The translations under genes and the position numbers were made by a program. The notes beneath the pieces were generated by a model. It was not told where the DNA came from and did no database searches. It saw nothing but the letters and a program-made list of their open reading frames with translations. Shown here piece after piece: positions 41,791-50,656 of a DNA stretch of 64,000 nt. Every line of letters begins with the position of its first letter. Position 1 is the stretch's first letter. Origin of the DNA: WTGA01 sp965214055 (GTDB lineage Bacteria; Pseudomonadota; Gammaproteobacteria; Arenicellales; Poriferihabitantaceae); contig OZ243931.1 of NCBI GenBank assembly GCA_965214055.1, forward strand, positions 2,294,001-2,358,000, read 5' to 3'.

Positions 41791-42942
41791 TCAGGACCCT
41801 GGTTCCAGAAAATCGGGGAGGTCAGCAATCTTCCCGCAGCCGATCTGCGCCATGGTACAGCGGTATTCTTCAGACAGGACATTCATAACATGGGCCGCAC
41901 CGGGTTTGCCCATCGCGCCCACTGCATACATGAATGCCCGGCCTGCAAAAACGAAATCAGCCCCCTTACCGAGATAACGGATAATATCCAGGCCGGTCAA
42001 TACCCCCCCGTCTGCAATAAGGGGAAAATCGGGGCCAACCGTATCCCGGATCGCTGGCAGACAGTCGATCGCCGAGGGGGCAGCATCGAGCTGTCGGCCG
42101 CCGTGATTGGAAACGACCAGGGCATCAACCCCGATATTGACGCAATTACCGGCATCATCGGGATCCAGGATCCCCTTGACAATCAGATTGTGAGGCCATT
42201 GGTCCCGGACACGTTTCAGTCTCTCCAGGGAGACATGTCCCTCGATCACTTCCTGGATAAACAGGCCAATTTTCTCCAGATCCGCGTTTTTCGGAAAAAA
42301 TTCCATGTAATTCTGAAACCGCGGAATACCCGACAGGAAAGTTTCCATTGCCCACCGGGGCCGGCGGGCGACATCACACAGGGTGCGCAGATTAAACCGC
42401 GGCGGCACGGATAAACCGTTGTGGATATCATGATCCCGTCGGGTAACGGTTGGGATATCCACGGTGATGATCAGGTTTTCATACCCGCACTCCAGGGCGC
42501 GTTTGAACAGGATTTCGTTCAGCTTTTCGTCTGCACACATGTAATGTTGATACCAGGCATTTTTTCCTGCGATGCCTGCGATTTCCTCCATGGAAGCCGT
42601 GGCAAAACCGCTCAGGCAGAATGGAAGGTTGTGGGAGTGCGCTGCCAAGGCCAGGTGCTGGGCGGCCCGGGGCCAGATAATGCCGCCCAGACCAATCGGA
42701 GCTATGCCAAATGGAAAGTCATAGGACTTGCCCAGTAGTGTGCAGCGGGTCTGGGGATGGTCGGCATTGTCCACCAGGTACTTCGGAATAATGATGATGT
42801 TGTCCAGGGCATCCCGATTGTTCCGCAGGGCACCATGCAGTCCAATTCCCCCGGACAGGTAGTCATATGCGAATCGGGGAACCCGTTTTCGGGTCGCCTT
42901 GCGCATATCCCGGATGCTGGGGTATTTTTGTTCAATGTTCAT
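41791..42942 (-). CDS. FMN-dependent alpha-hydroxy-acid dehydrogenase
   Basis: A 383-aa protein of the L-lactate dehydrogenase/glycolate oxidase family. The active-site block SNHGGRQLD places the catalytic base His280, with the FMN-phosphate segments IADGGVLTGLDIIRYLGKGADFVFAGR following. The N-terminal YDYLSGG and FPFGIAPIGLGG are family-typical. These enzymes oxidise 2-hydroxy acids (lactate, mandelate, glycolate) to 2-oxo acids. It lies 18 bp after a TPP-dependent decarboxylase/lyase gene, so the two probably act on linked substrates. Which hydroxy acid is used cannot be told. Confidence 0.9.
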   Translation of the reverse strand: MNIEQKYPSIRDMRKATRKRVPRFAYDYLSGGIGLHGALRNNRDALDNIIIIPKYLVDNADHPQTRCTLLGKSYDFPFGIAPIGLGGIIWPRAAQHLALAAHSHNLPFCLSGFATASMEEIAGIAGKNAWYQHYMCADEKLNEILFKRALECGYENLIITVDIPTVTRRDHDIHNGLSVPPRFNLRTLCDVARRPRWAMETFLSGIPRFQNYMEFFPKNADLEKIGLFIQEVIEGHVSLERLKRVRDQWPHNLIVKGILDPDDAGNCVNIGVDALVVSNHGGRQLDAAPSAIDCLPAIRDTVGPDFPLIADGGVLTGLDIIRYLGKGADFVFAGRAFMYAVGAMGKPGAAHVMNVLSEEYRCTMAQIGCGKIADLPDFLEPGS

Positions 42943-42960
42943 GCCCCGAAGTGCCGGCGG

Positions 42961-44616
42961 TCAGGACAGGTCGGGGAGGTTTTTCGCCATCCGGGTTTCT
43001 TCCCGGGTGATCACCTCGATCAGGGCGGGTCGCCCCCGGGCATTTTCGTTCAGGCCCCGCGTGATCGCAGGAATGATTTCCGCCACTTTTTCCACGCGTT
43101 CTCCATAGGCCCCCAGTGCCATGGCAAGGCTGGCATAGTCCCCGCCGAGCTGATGGATGCCGTATTTTTCCGTGGCCACCGGATGGTAGTGGGTATATCC
43201 ACCCATTACGCTGTTTTTGAATACGATGGTCAATGTCGGAATGCCGCACCGCACTCCGGTTTCCAGGTCCATCCCCACCATTCCAATGGCGGCGTCTCCC
43301 ATGATGTTCACGCAGGACCAGTCCGGTTTGGCCAGCTTCGCCCCCTGGACCAGTCCCAGGCCCATCCCCAGTTGGGTGGTTTTTCCCCAACCGATGTACC
43401 CATGAGGGACAATGGATTCCCAAAAGGGTGTCAATTGGTCCCGGGGAGACCCGGCGTCATGCGTGATGACGGTTTTACTGCGGTCCACCGTATGCATGAG
43501 ATCGCGGATTACCCGATACGGATTGATGGGTTCTTCATCCGAGGACAGTACGGGAAGCCATTGTTTAATGAACCGGGCTTTTCTTTCCCTCACTTCCGAG
43601 GTGACTTCCTGCCGGCGGTTCCGCAGTTTGTCCGCATGGGAAGAAAGAATACGGACCAGGGCTGCCAGAGTCGGTTTTGCGTCACCGAGAATGCCCAGTT
43701 CCACCGGATAGTCCTTGGAAAGATCGCCTTCATAATTGGTTAGCTGGACCAGTGTTTTTCCCCGGGTCGGAAACGGGGTAATATAGTCCGATCTGGTAAA
43801 GCTGGTACCAAGGCCGATGATGAGATCCGCCTTGTCGAGGAAGTGATTGACCGGGTCAGGCCGTGCTCCTCCGGCGCAGCCCAATGCAAGGGGATGATTT
43901 TCAGGGAAAGCACTTTTCCCATTTAATGTCGATGCCACGGGTATGTTGGCGAGTTCCGCAAGGTGCACCAGTTCTTCCGATGCCTGGGCATAGAGAATCC
44001 CCTGGCCGGCAACAATCAGGGGATGGTTTGCCTTCAGCAGCATTCCGGCCAGTTCGCTGATCTGACTGATATCGGCAACCGGAGCCGAGCGGGACTGGAC
44101 CTGGTATGCATCCGCCAGCCCGCTCCCCACTTCCTCCGTGAAAATGTCTATGGGGACTTCCAGCGTCACCGGGCCGGGCCTGCCGTTTTTGAGAATCGCA
44201 AATGCATTTTGCATCATCTGGGGGATTCGTCCGGCGTGAGGAACCGTTTCGCACCACTTGGTAATATGCTGCATGTTTCGGGAGGCCAGGAAGTTGGGAG
44301 CAACCCGGGCCTCGTCTCTGGGATAGCCCCCGGGCAGATGCAGAACGGGAACGTTGTCTGCATAGCACTGGGCCACCGCACCCATGGCATTTTCGGATCC
44401 CGGGCCATACTGGACGGTGGTGCAGCCAATCTTCCGGCCCGCGTTCATCCGGGAGTAGCCATCGGCGATATGCAGGGCCTGTCGTTCCTGGCGAACGATG
44501 ATCGGTCGAATCCCGATTCTGGCTGCACTGTCCAGAATATCGGAGTGTGGAAAGGCAGGGATGAATTCCACGCCTTCTTTTTTCAGTATTTCAGCGATTA
44601 CGTCAGCACCGTTCAT
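42961..44616 (-). CDS. Thiamine-diphosphate-dependent enzyme, acetolactate-synthase-like
   Basis: A 551-aa three-domain TPP enzyme. The catalytic Glu44 lies in VRQERQALHIADGYSR, the central nucleotide-fold domain spans about 190-330, and the C-terminal TPP-binding segment has GDAAIGM with the downstream Asn in IVFKNSV. Family relatives include acetolactate synthase, oxalyl-CoA decarboxylase, 2-hydroxyacyl-CoA lyase and sulfopyruvate/benzoylformate decarboxylases. No acetolactate regulatory subunit is adjacent, so a catabolic decarboxylase or lyase is more likely. The neighbours are a hydroxy-acid dehydrogenase and a phytanoyl-CoA-type dioxygenase. Confidence 0.87.
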   Translation of the reverse strand: MNGADVIAEILKKEGVEFIPAFPHSDILDSAARIGIRPIIVRQERQALHIADGYSRMNAGRKIGCTTVQYGPGSENAMGAVAQCYADNVPVLHLPGGYPRDEARVAPNFLASRNMQHITKWCETVPHAGRIPQMMQNAFAILKNGRPGPVTLEVPIDIFTEEVGSGLADAYQVQSRSAPVADISQISELAGMLLKANHPLIVAGQGILYAQASEELVHLAELANIPVASTLNGKSAFPENHPLALGCAGGARPDPVNHFLDKADLIIGLGTSFTRSDYITPFPTRGKTLVQLTNYEGDLSKDYPVELGILGDAKPTLAALVRILSSHADKLRNRRQEVTSEVRERKARFIKQWLPVLSSDEEPINPYRVIRDLMHTVDRSKTVITHDAGSPRDQLTPFWESIVPHGYIGWGKTTQLGMGLGLVQGAKLAKPDWSCVNIMGDAAIGMVGMDLETGVRCGIPTLTIVFKNSVMGGYTHYHPVATEKYGIHQLGGDYASLAMALGAYGERVEKVAEIIPAITRGLNENARGRPALIEVITREETRMAKNLPDLS

Positions 44617-44656
44617 ATGGTTTATTCGTGAGTCTGGTTATTGGGGAGAATGCTCA

Positions 44657-45508
44657 TTATCGCAGGGTCTTGCCGGGCATCGCTGCATCTTCATAGAAAA
44701 ACTTCTCGACCATGGTTATGTTGTCAACGGCGAGGTCGACATCATGCGGGGCCATGATTTCGGTCGGTCCGGATAACAGATGAAAGTTTCCGCAGCGGTC
44801 TTCTCCAGCGACAAGATGGGCGTAGGGCCGGATGCCATCGCGCTGTGCCATTTCCGCCGTGATGTACCGGATGGTCAGTCCGATCCGCCGGTCATCCGAC
44901 TGATTGGGATGGGAAGCATGAAAGGTGTGTCCGTGGTGCAGCGACATCTGGCCGGGATTCAACACAACATCCACCGTCTTGCTTTCATCCACATCAACGG
45001 CCAGTTCCTGGCCCCGGCTGAGGAGATTTTCATCGGCAAAGGTATCCCGGTGATCCAGCAAACTGGCTTCATGGCTTCCGGCAACGAAGCGCATGCAGCC
45101 GCTTTGAACATCTGCCCGGGACAAGGCCACCCACGCGGTCACTTCCTCGGAGCCCGTGAGCCCCCAGTATTTGAGATCCTGGTGCCAGCTGACAAAGTCC
45201 GGGGTACGGGGTTCCTTGATGAAAAAACTCGCATTCCAGACCAGAATATTGGGCCCGAGTATCGATTTGATCGGGTCAAGGATCGCGGGGAGCCGGGTGA
45301 TTTCATCCACAAATGGAAGGACAAAATTGGCATTGGTAAACCAGATTGCCGTATTGTACCGTTCCGGTTCTCTGGACGCGCGACTCTCTATTTCCTCCAG
45401 TTCCTCTCGATATGCCCGGGCCTGACTCCCTGGCATGGCGTCAACGGGAAAGAAAAAGCCATCGCGCCGGTATGCCGATGCGATCGGATCAGGGGTTGGC
45501 AAACGCAT
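44657..45508 (-). CDS. Phytanoyl-CoA dioxygenase family protein (Fe(II)/2-oxoglutarate)
   Basis: A 283-aa PhyH-family oxygenase. The iron ligands appear as His109 and Asp111 (SWHQDLKYWGL) and His198 (HTFHASHPN), with Arg208 in RRIGLTIRY for 2-oxoglutarate. These enzymes hydroxylate carbon next to a carbonyl or other small-molecule positions in the cytoplasm. The start at 45508 is fixed by GGAGGAAAC just before ATG; an ATG at 45589 is much less likely. It lies 40 bp upstream of the TPP enzyme in the same direction, making a three-gene leftward unit. It lacks the signature of ectoine hydroxylase. Confidence 0.88.
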   Translation of the reverse strand: MRLPTPDPIASAYRRDGFFFPVDAMPGSQARAYREELEEIESRASREPERYNTAIWFTNANFVLPFVDEITRLPAILDPIKSILGPNILVWNASFFIKEPRTPDFVSWHQDLKYWGLTGSEEVTAWVALSRADVQSGCMRFVAGSHEASLLDHRDTFADENLLSRGQELAVDVDESKTVDVVLNPGQMSLHHGHTFHASHPNQSDDRRIGLTIRYITAEMAQRDGIRPYAHLVAGEDRCGNFHLLSGPTEIMAPHDVDLAVDNITMVEKFFYEDAAMPGKTLR

Positions 45509-45680
45509 GTTTCCTCCAATGGGCCTGGATGGGTTAAAATGAAAGAATCTACGATTTAGGAATGTACTCTGCCCCCCTTTGCCGATCAATAGGCCGACAG
45601 CATTTATTGGGGGCCGCCTTTTCAGGTTAACACACTCAGGGGCCCGGTTTATACTGCCATTTTCAGGTTGATAATGCGAA

Positions 45681-46922
45681 ATGCCGTATAGAAACGAAAT
45701 TTATTTTGATGCCGTGCCGGACCGGGAACTGGCGTTCCCCAAAGAGGAATTCGATGAACGCCTGTCCCGGATCAGGGCCGTAATGGCCAGAGAGGAAATG
45801 GATTGTCTCTTCCTGACATCTCCGGAAAGCATGTATTACCTGAGCGGCTACATGTGCATGTGGTATCAAACGGAAAGTCCGGTTGAATGGCCTCCGTCCA
45901 ATGGTTTTGCCGTGCACGTGGATCATGACAGATTCATCCACTTCGAATCCGAACGGGAGGCCTTTTTGACCAGGATGTTTTCAGTGGATGGCGATGTCCG
46001 GTACTTTCCTCCAGAGAGTTATCGGGATGGTACCCGATTTATTGCCGACGAGCTCAAGGCAGAGGGATGGCTGAATGGCACCGTTGGACTGGAATATTGG
46101 GCCATGCGTCCCAACCCCGCAGTCAGTGGGTTACTCCAGTCCAGGATGGAGCGCGGGGGCGCGAAAGTCATTGATGGAAGCCATGTTTTGCGGGAAGTGC
46201 GCTGGAAAAAATCTCCAGCGGAAATGGCCTGCCTTGAGGAGGCAGCGCGCATCGCCACCATCGGCCAGGCGGCGGCAGGTTTGGCAATCCGCCCGGATGT
46301 CACGGAACTGGAGGTGCAGGGTGAAGTGATCCGGGCAATGGCCTCGGCGGGGGGCGAATTGCCCGGAATGATGGTGCCGGTGCTTTCGGGCAGGAAGACC
46401 TGTGCAACCCATGGGGTATCAACGAGAAAGAAAATCCGGGACGGTGAAGTCGTCACGCTGGATTTGTCCGGGGTGCACAAGCGGTATCATATGAACGCAG
46501 CCAGGACATTCCATGTGGGACGACCGGCACACCCGGTGCTGGAAGTGGCCGAGCGTGCAGCCGGCGCCATGGAAGTGGCCAATGATTGCCTGCGGCCCAA
46601 TCTGCCGGTGCGCGATCTCAACGGACGGGTCAGGCAGTATTACGAAGAGCAGGGGTTGTGGGACAGCAGGGGCTGGATCGGTGGATATGAAATGGGGATC
46701 GGCTTTTTTTCCGACTGGGTGGGGAATTTTGTCTACGATCCGTTGTCGGAAAAGAATGCAGACAGGATTTTTGAACCCAATACGGCGGTTAATTTTGAAA
46801 TTCAGGTCTTTCTGCCCGGCCAGGTGGGTGCTTTCTTCGTGGTGGAGTCCTTTTTGTTCTATGAAGACAGGGTGGTCAGAGCCACCGAAGAGATTCCGTA
46901 TGAACTCCGCATTGTTCACTGA
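45681..46922 (+). CDS. M24 (creatinase/Xaa-Pro peptidase-like) hydrolase with altered metal site
   Basis: A 413-aa pita-bread-fold protein: N-terminal creatinase domain to about 165, catalytic domain after. Of the five metal ligands of M24 metallopeptidases, Asp261 (VTLDLSG), Glu373 (NFEIQ) and Glu389 (VVESF) are kept, but the second Asp is Asn272 (HMNAARTF) and the His before GIG is Met338. Metal-free relatives include creatinase and the ectoine hydrolase group; DddP keeps metal ligands. I infer a non-peptidase amide hydrolase acting on a small methylated or cyclic compound. A VOC gene follows after eight bases. No ribosome site is obvious. Confidence 0.8.
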   Translation: MPYRNEIYFDAVPDRELAFPKEEFDERLSRIRAVMAREEMDCLFLTSPESMYYLSGYMCMWYQTESPVEWPPSNGFAVHVDHDRFIHFESEREAFLTRMFSVDGDVRYFPPESYRDGTRFIADELKAEGWLNGTVGLEYWAMRPNPAVSGLLQSRMERGGAKVIDGSHVLREVRWKKSPAEMACLEEAARIATIGQAAAGLAIRPDVTELEVQGEVIRAMASAGGELPGMMVPVLSGRKTCATHGVSTRKKIRDGEVVTLDLSGVHKRYHMNAARTFHVGRPAHPVLEVAERAAGAMEVANDCLRPNLPVRDLNGRVRQYYEEQGLWDSRGWIGGYEMGIGFFSDWVGNFVYDPLSEKNADRIFEPNTAVNFEIQVFLPGQVGAFFVVESFLFYEDRVVRATEEIPYELRIVH

Positions 46923-46930
46923 CCCCACTC

Positions 46931-47593
46931 ATGCCCACCCGATTGGACCATATTGTCATCGCTGCAAAGACCCTGGAGCAGGGGGCCGCCTACATTCACG
47001 AAAAAATGGGGGTCACCATCCCGGACGGTGGCTGTCACGACATGATGGGAACCTGCAACAAGGTCATGTCGCTTGGCCAGGGAGTCTATCTGGAGGTCAT
47101 CGCAATCCATCCCGAAATGCGGGCACCGTATTCTCCCCGCTGGTTTGGTCTGGATGACCCCCATGTCCGAAATACCCTGGATGGCGGCCCGAAATTGCTG
47201 ACATGGGCGGTCAATACGGATTCCCTGGACTCCCTGCTGCTGGATTCACCCCTTCCCCTTGGCACGGTGGTGGAAGCACGCCGGGATCATCTGAAGTGGA
47301 AGGTGGCATTGACGGAAGACGGACGAATGCCCGGTGCCGGGTTCATCCCTCTTTGCATTGAATGGCTGGTTGACTTTCATCCATCTGAACAGATGTCCCA
47401 AATGGATTGCCATTTCAAATCCTTCAATTTGTACCATCCACGCCGCCAATGGCTTGAAGACGCACTGGAATCAATCGGTGCCGGGTCTGTGGTGGGTGTA
47501 TATGAGACGGAAGATTCTGTTTCGCCGTACATGGAACTGGTGGTGGATGGCCCCCATGGGGAAGTCGCAATCTCGAGCACAACTGGAATGTAG
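46931..47593 (+). CDS. VOC (glyoxalase-like) family protein
   Basis: A 220-aa protein of the Glyoxalase-like domain family. The N-terminus RLDHIVIAAKTLEQGAAY and the metal-side GVYLEVIAIHPEM carry the expected His and Glu; a second half-repeat covers about 110-215. Substrate is unknown; the family includes isomerases and dioxygenases. It overlaps in spacing with the upstream M24 gene (8 bp) and lies ten bases before an O-methyltransferase gene, so the three are probably cotranscribed. Confidence 0.78.
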   Translation: MPTRLDHIVIAAKTLEQGAAYIHEKMGVTIPDGGCHDMMGTCNKVMSLGQGVYLEVIAIHPEMRAPYSPRWFGLDDPHVRNTLDGGPKLLTWAVNTDSLDSLLLDSPLPLGTVVEARRDHLKWKVALTEDGRMPGAGFIPLCIEWLVDFHPSEQMSQMDCHFKSFNLYHPRRQWLEDALESIGAGSVVGVYETEDSVSPYMELVVDGPHGEVAISSTTGM

Positions 47594-47603
47594 GGGAAAG
47601 ATC

Positions 47604-48266
47604 ATGTCCAAAAACCCGTTGAATCATGAAGCCGCACTGTATAAATACCTGGTATCCGTGTCTGTCCGGGAATCCGATGCACTGAAACAGTTGAGAGAAG
47701 CCACCGGGAAAATGGAAATGGCGATGATGCAGATATCCCCTGACCAGGGCCAGTTTATGGCAATGCTGGTGCAGCTGGTGAACGCAAAGACCGTCATTGA
47801 GGTCGGTACATTCACCGGCTACAGCACCTTGTGGATGGCCGAAGCCCTGCCCGGGGATGGCAGGGTGATTGCCTGTGATATCAGCACCGAATGGACGGAC
47901 ATTGGAAAGCCCTTCTGGAAACAGGCGGGGGTGGCGGAAAAGATAACATTGCGAATCGGTCCCGCGCTGGATACCCTGGATGAGTTGATATCCAGCGGAC
48001 TGGAAGGTCACGTGGACCTTGTTTTTATTGATGCAGACAAGGTGAACTATGGGCACTATTACGAGCGCGCCGTCAGGCTGGTGCGGCGCAATGGCCTGAT
48101 CGTTGTCGACAACGTTTTCTGGGGCGGGAGCGTTATTGATGAGGAAAACAATGGGGAAAGCACTGCCGCGATCCGAGCGATCAACCGGCAGATTTCCAAG
48201 GATGACCGGGTAGATATTGCCATGGTGGCGGTGGGGGATGGCCTGTTTCTGGCCCGGAAAAAATAA
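47604..48266 (+). CDS. SAM-dependent O-methyltransferase (caffeoyl-CoA OMT/COMT class)
   Basis: A 220-aa class I methyltransferase. Motif I is EVGTFTGYSTLWMAEAL, followed by RVIACDIS and the metal-linked DLVFIDADKVNYGHYYERAV and GLIVVDNVFWGG. These are the divalent-cation-dependent catechol/phenylpropanoid-type OMTs common in bacteria. AGGGGAAAGATC precedes the ATG at 47604. It is the last gene of the M24-VOC-OMT unit and converges with a racemase-family gene. Confidence 0.9.
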   Translation: MSKNPLNHEAALYKYLVSVSVRESDALKQLREATGKMEMAMMQISPDQGQFMAMLVQLVNAKTVIEVGTFTGYSTLWMAEALPGDGRVIACDISTEWTDIGKPFWKQAGVAEKITLRIGPALDTLDELISSGLEGHVDLVFIDADKVNYGHYYERAVRLVRRNGLIVVDNVFWGGSVIDEENNGESTAAIRAINRQISKDDRVDIAMVAVGDGLFLARKK

Positions 48267-48308
48267 ACCGATGCCTTGCCCGGTGGTCCGCGTGCCGGAC
48301 CACCTGAT

Positions 48309-49082
48309 TCAGGGTCGGGACAGGGAAAGCCCGTACAATGACCCGAATTCAGTCAATCTGTCCTCAATTCCCGCCAGGCGCATGGCGTGCCAGGCCATGG
48401 CATGGTTGGAAGAGGTGAGGGGGATTCCCAGATTGTCTTCCATCTCTTTGCAGGCATCGACCAGCCGTACCGAGGTGCACGAAACGAATATGGCATCCAC
48501 GCAGGCCTGTTGGACCAGTTCCCGGACCCCGCCTTCAATAGAAGCCGCACAGATGCGGGATACGCGGGTATCCAGGTCTTCGTTGAACGACCCGAAGACG
48601 GGAACTTCGATTCCCTTGCCGGTCATGTACCCGGCAACAATTCGATTGACATCCGCAGGATAGGGGGTCAACACGCCGACCCGTTTTGCGTTGAATGCCT
48701 TGAATGCTGCAAATGCGGCCGTGATGGGAGTGGTGCATTGTGCACCGGGCTTCGCTTCCCTGATCTTCTCAAACACTGCCTCTTCGCCGATGGCCATGGA
48801 GGCGGAAGTGCAACCGTAGGCTACGACGTCCAGGGGGGTGTCCGGGGTGATCAGGGAGGCAGAGTCGGTGATGCGTGGCGCCATTGCCCTGAGATTGTCC
48901 GGGGTGATGTGGTCGCTATTCAGAATACGGCTGTGATAGATGGCGACACCGTGTACGGTATCAAATATCCGCCGCCACTCATATTCGATGGTGTAGTCCG
49001 TGGACAGTACAATCACCCCGATACTCGCGCGATGGGCGATTCCGCCATCCAGTTCATGGGGAAGATGTTCAATGAGTTTCAC
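48309..49082 (-). CDS. Asp/Glu racemase superfamily protein (maleate isomerase/EutA-like)
   Basis: A 257-aa protein. The two catalytic-cysteine sites are YGCTSASM near 90 and SCTSVRLVD near 208, with the phosphate-like loop GVLTPYPADVNR in between. Members are maleate cis-trans isomerase, arylmalonate decarboxylase and EutA of ectoine utilisation; the N-terminal RASIGVIVLSTDYTIEYEW is typical of the EutA/maleate isomerase branch. Reaction is therefore probably isomerisation or racemisation of a small dicarboxylate or amino acid. The OMT gene ends 43 bp away on the other strand. Confidence 0.85.
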   Translation of the reverse strand: MKLIEHLPHELDGGIAHRASIGVIVLSTDYTIEYEWRRIFDTVHGVAIYHSRILNSDHITPDNLRAMAPRITDSASLITPDTPLDVVAYGCTSASMAIGEEAVFEKIREAKPGAQCTTPITAAFAAFKAFNAKRVGVLTPYPADVNRIVAGYMTGKGIEVPVFGSFNEDLDTRVSRICAASIEGGVRELVQQACVDAIFVSCTSVRLVDACKEMEDNLGIPLTSSNHAMAWHAMRLAGIEDRLTEFGSLYGLSLSRP

Positions 49083-49832
49083 TTTATCCCCCGGCTGTAC
49101 GCCCCGTGCGGTGTTCAGGCCCGGTGCGGGTGGCCACTTCAGGATCCATCCCGGGGGAATGACCGGGCATGCACTCGAACATCCCGCAGACTGGCGGATC
49201 AGGGGAGGGCAAGGTCATGCAGCACATTTCTCAGTAATCGGCTGATATGGTTTTATCCAGTATTAACCGGAAGGCTACCACACAATGCAATGGAGCCAAC
49301 AGAAAATAATCCGGACCCGGACCGGTTTTGTCGGCAAACCATGTCCGCACGGATCAGTGGTTCCACCGGTCTCCCGACGCGGTGATGAGGCGGGTCAGGC
49401 AGTCTTCAGGATAAATGGGCAGAGTCATCGCATCCTTGTCCAGTTCCCGTTTAACCTGGAAGATGGCCTGTGGTCCGACCGCAGTGTCGGCCACAGGGGG
49501 AGCCATCGGTGCCGGGATGCGCGTCGAAGGACAGGTATTGTACCGGGGCGATGGCACAGGGTCCGGGGCGGATCGGGTGATCCCGGGAAAGATATTTTCC
49601 ATCAATGCCGCCCGGGCAGGATGTTCAATTATTCCGGGACGGTCCGGGTTCGGGCCGCACAAACGATACGGACCATGCTGACGGTGATGTTCCTGTCCTG
49701 TTCACTGCTGACCCTGAAATCCAGCGTATTCCCGGGTTTCCCTGACCGCGAATAAATGCAGCCGATGAATGGAATATTTTGTGTTCTGTCATTATGATTC
49801 GGGGTACTGGGGATTTTTGAAATCTGATCACC
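49083..49832. other. 750-bp region between divergent genes with no convincing gene
   Basis: Two overlapping frames on opposite strands (about 156 codons rightward at 49285-49755, about 102 codons leftward at 49354-49662) show no domain I recognise and mostly read as mirror images of each other. The left quarter (49230-49320) is A/T-richer and may hold the promoters. Nothing RNA-like was identified. Confidence 0.5.
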
Positions 49833-50606
49833 GTGTCGAACAACTACAACGCACAAAATATCGCCACACTGGAACTCATTTATGGCGAGGGCTATCTTTC
49901 CGCAGGGGGAGACAATGAAGTGGCATCCATTGTGGAAGGGATCAATCTGGCGGGGACATCCGTCCTCGACCTTGGATGCGGGCTGGGTGGTGCAAGTGTG
50001 GCCCTGGCCAGGAACCATCTCGCAAAGTCCGTGACCGGGGTGGATATTGACACCCAGGTACTGGAACGTGCTGCCGCACTGGTCCGGAAGCATCACCTTG
50101 AAAGCCAGGTTGTTCTGAAGAAGATTGAACCCGGGCCATTGCCGTTTGAGAATGATACATTCGACCTGGTGTATTTGACCGCTGTGACCTGCCACTTGCC
50201 GGAATTGCGCCCGTTTTTGGGAGAAGTCAGGAGAGTGCTGAAGCCCGGAGCGGTGGTCGCCGGATGCGAATGGCTAAAGCTGAAGAACAATGCTTCCTAT
50301 CAGCAGTGGGACCGATTGTTGCGGGACCGAGGGCTGAAATTTTACTTTGTCGATCAGCATGAATTGACATCGGCTCTTGAAGACAGCGGGTTTGAACAGA
50401 TTTCACTCTCTGACCGGACCGGGCACATTCATCGTCTGTCCCAAAGTGCCATCAATCGGGTGGAGGGGGAATTAAAGGACGAACTCACCGGAATGCTGGG
50501 TGATGAAGGATATGCAATTTGTCTGGACTGGACCCGGACCCGGGAGCGTGCTTTTGCCCGAGGAGGAATCGGGCAGGGCCATTTTCGGGCCCGTACTCCC
50601 CGATGA
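49833..50606 (+). CDS. SAM-dependent methyltransferase, phosphoethanolamine-MT-like
   Basis: A 257-aa class I methyltransferase starting at GTG. Motif I VLDLGCGLGGAS lies at 44-55, then VTGVDIDTQVLERA and the PFENDTFDLVYLTAVTCHL region. The preceding block IYGEGYLSAGG resembles the small-amine N-methyltransferases (phosphoethanolamine or glycine/sarcosine types), but substrate is not proven. Its stop overlaps an in-frame ATG of the following oxygenase as ATGA, so the pair is translationally linked. There is no obvious ribosome site before the GTG. Confidence 0.82.
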   Translation: MSNNYNAQNIATLELIYGEGYLSAGGDNEVASIVEGINLAGTSVLDLGCGLGGASVALARNHLAKSVTGVDIDTQVLERAAALVRKHHLESQVVLKKIEPGPLPFENDTFDLVYLTAVTCHLPELRPFLGEVRRVLKPGAVVAGCEWLKLKNNASYQQWDRLLRDRGLKFYFVDQHELTSALEDSGFEQISLSDRTGHIHRLSQSAINRVEGELKDELTGMLGDEGYAICLDWTRTRERAFARGGIGQGHFRARTPR

Positions 50607-50656
50607 ACCGTGGGTCACAAAGAACGGCGGTAAGGAAGGGTCATCCTGTTGAGTCC

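Noticed and set aside
41419..42414. 331-codon rightward frame over the hydroxy-acid dehydrogenase gene
   Set aside because: No family features, and the opposite strand encodes an unmistakable FMN enzyme.
49285..49755. 156-codon frame in the 750-bp gap
   Set aside because: Composition is Arg/Gly-rich with no recognisable motif and a competing antisense frame; not supported as a gene.
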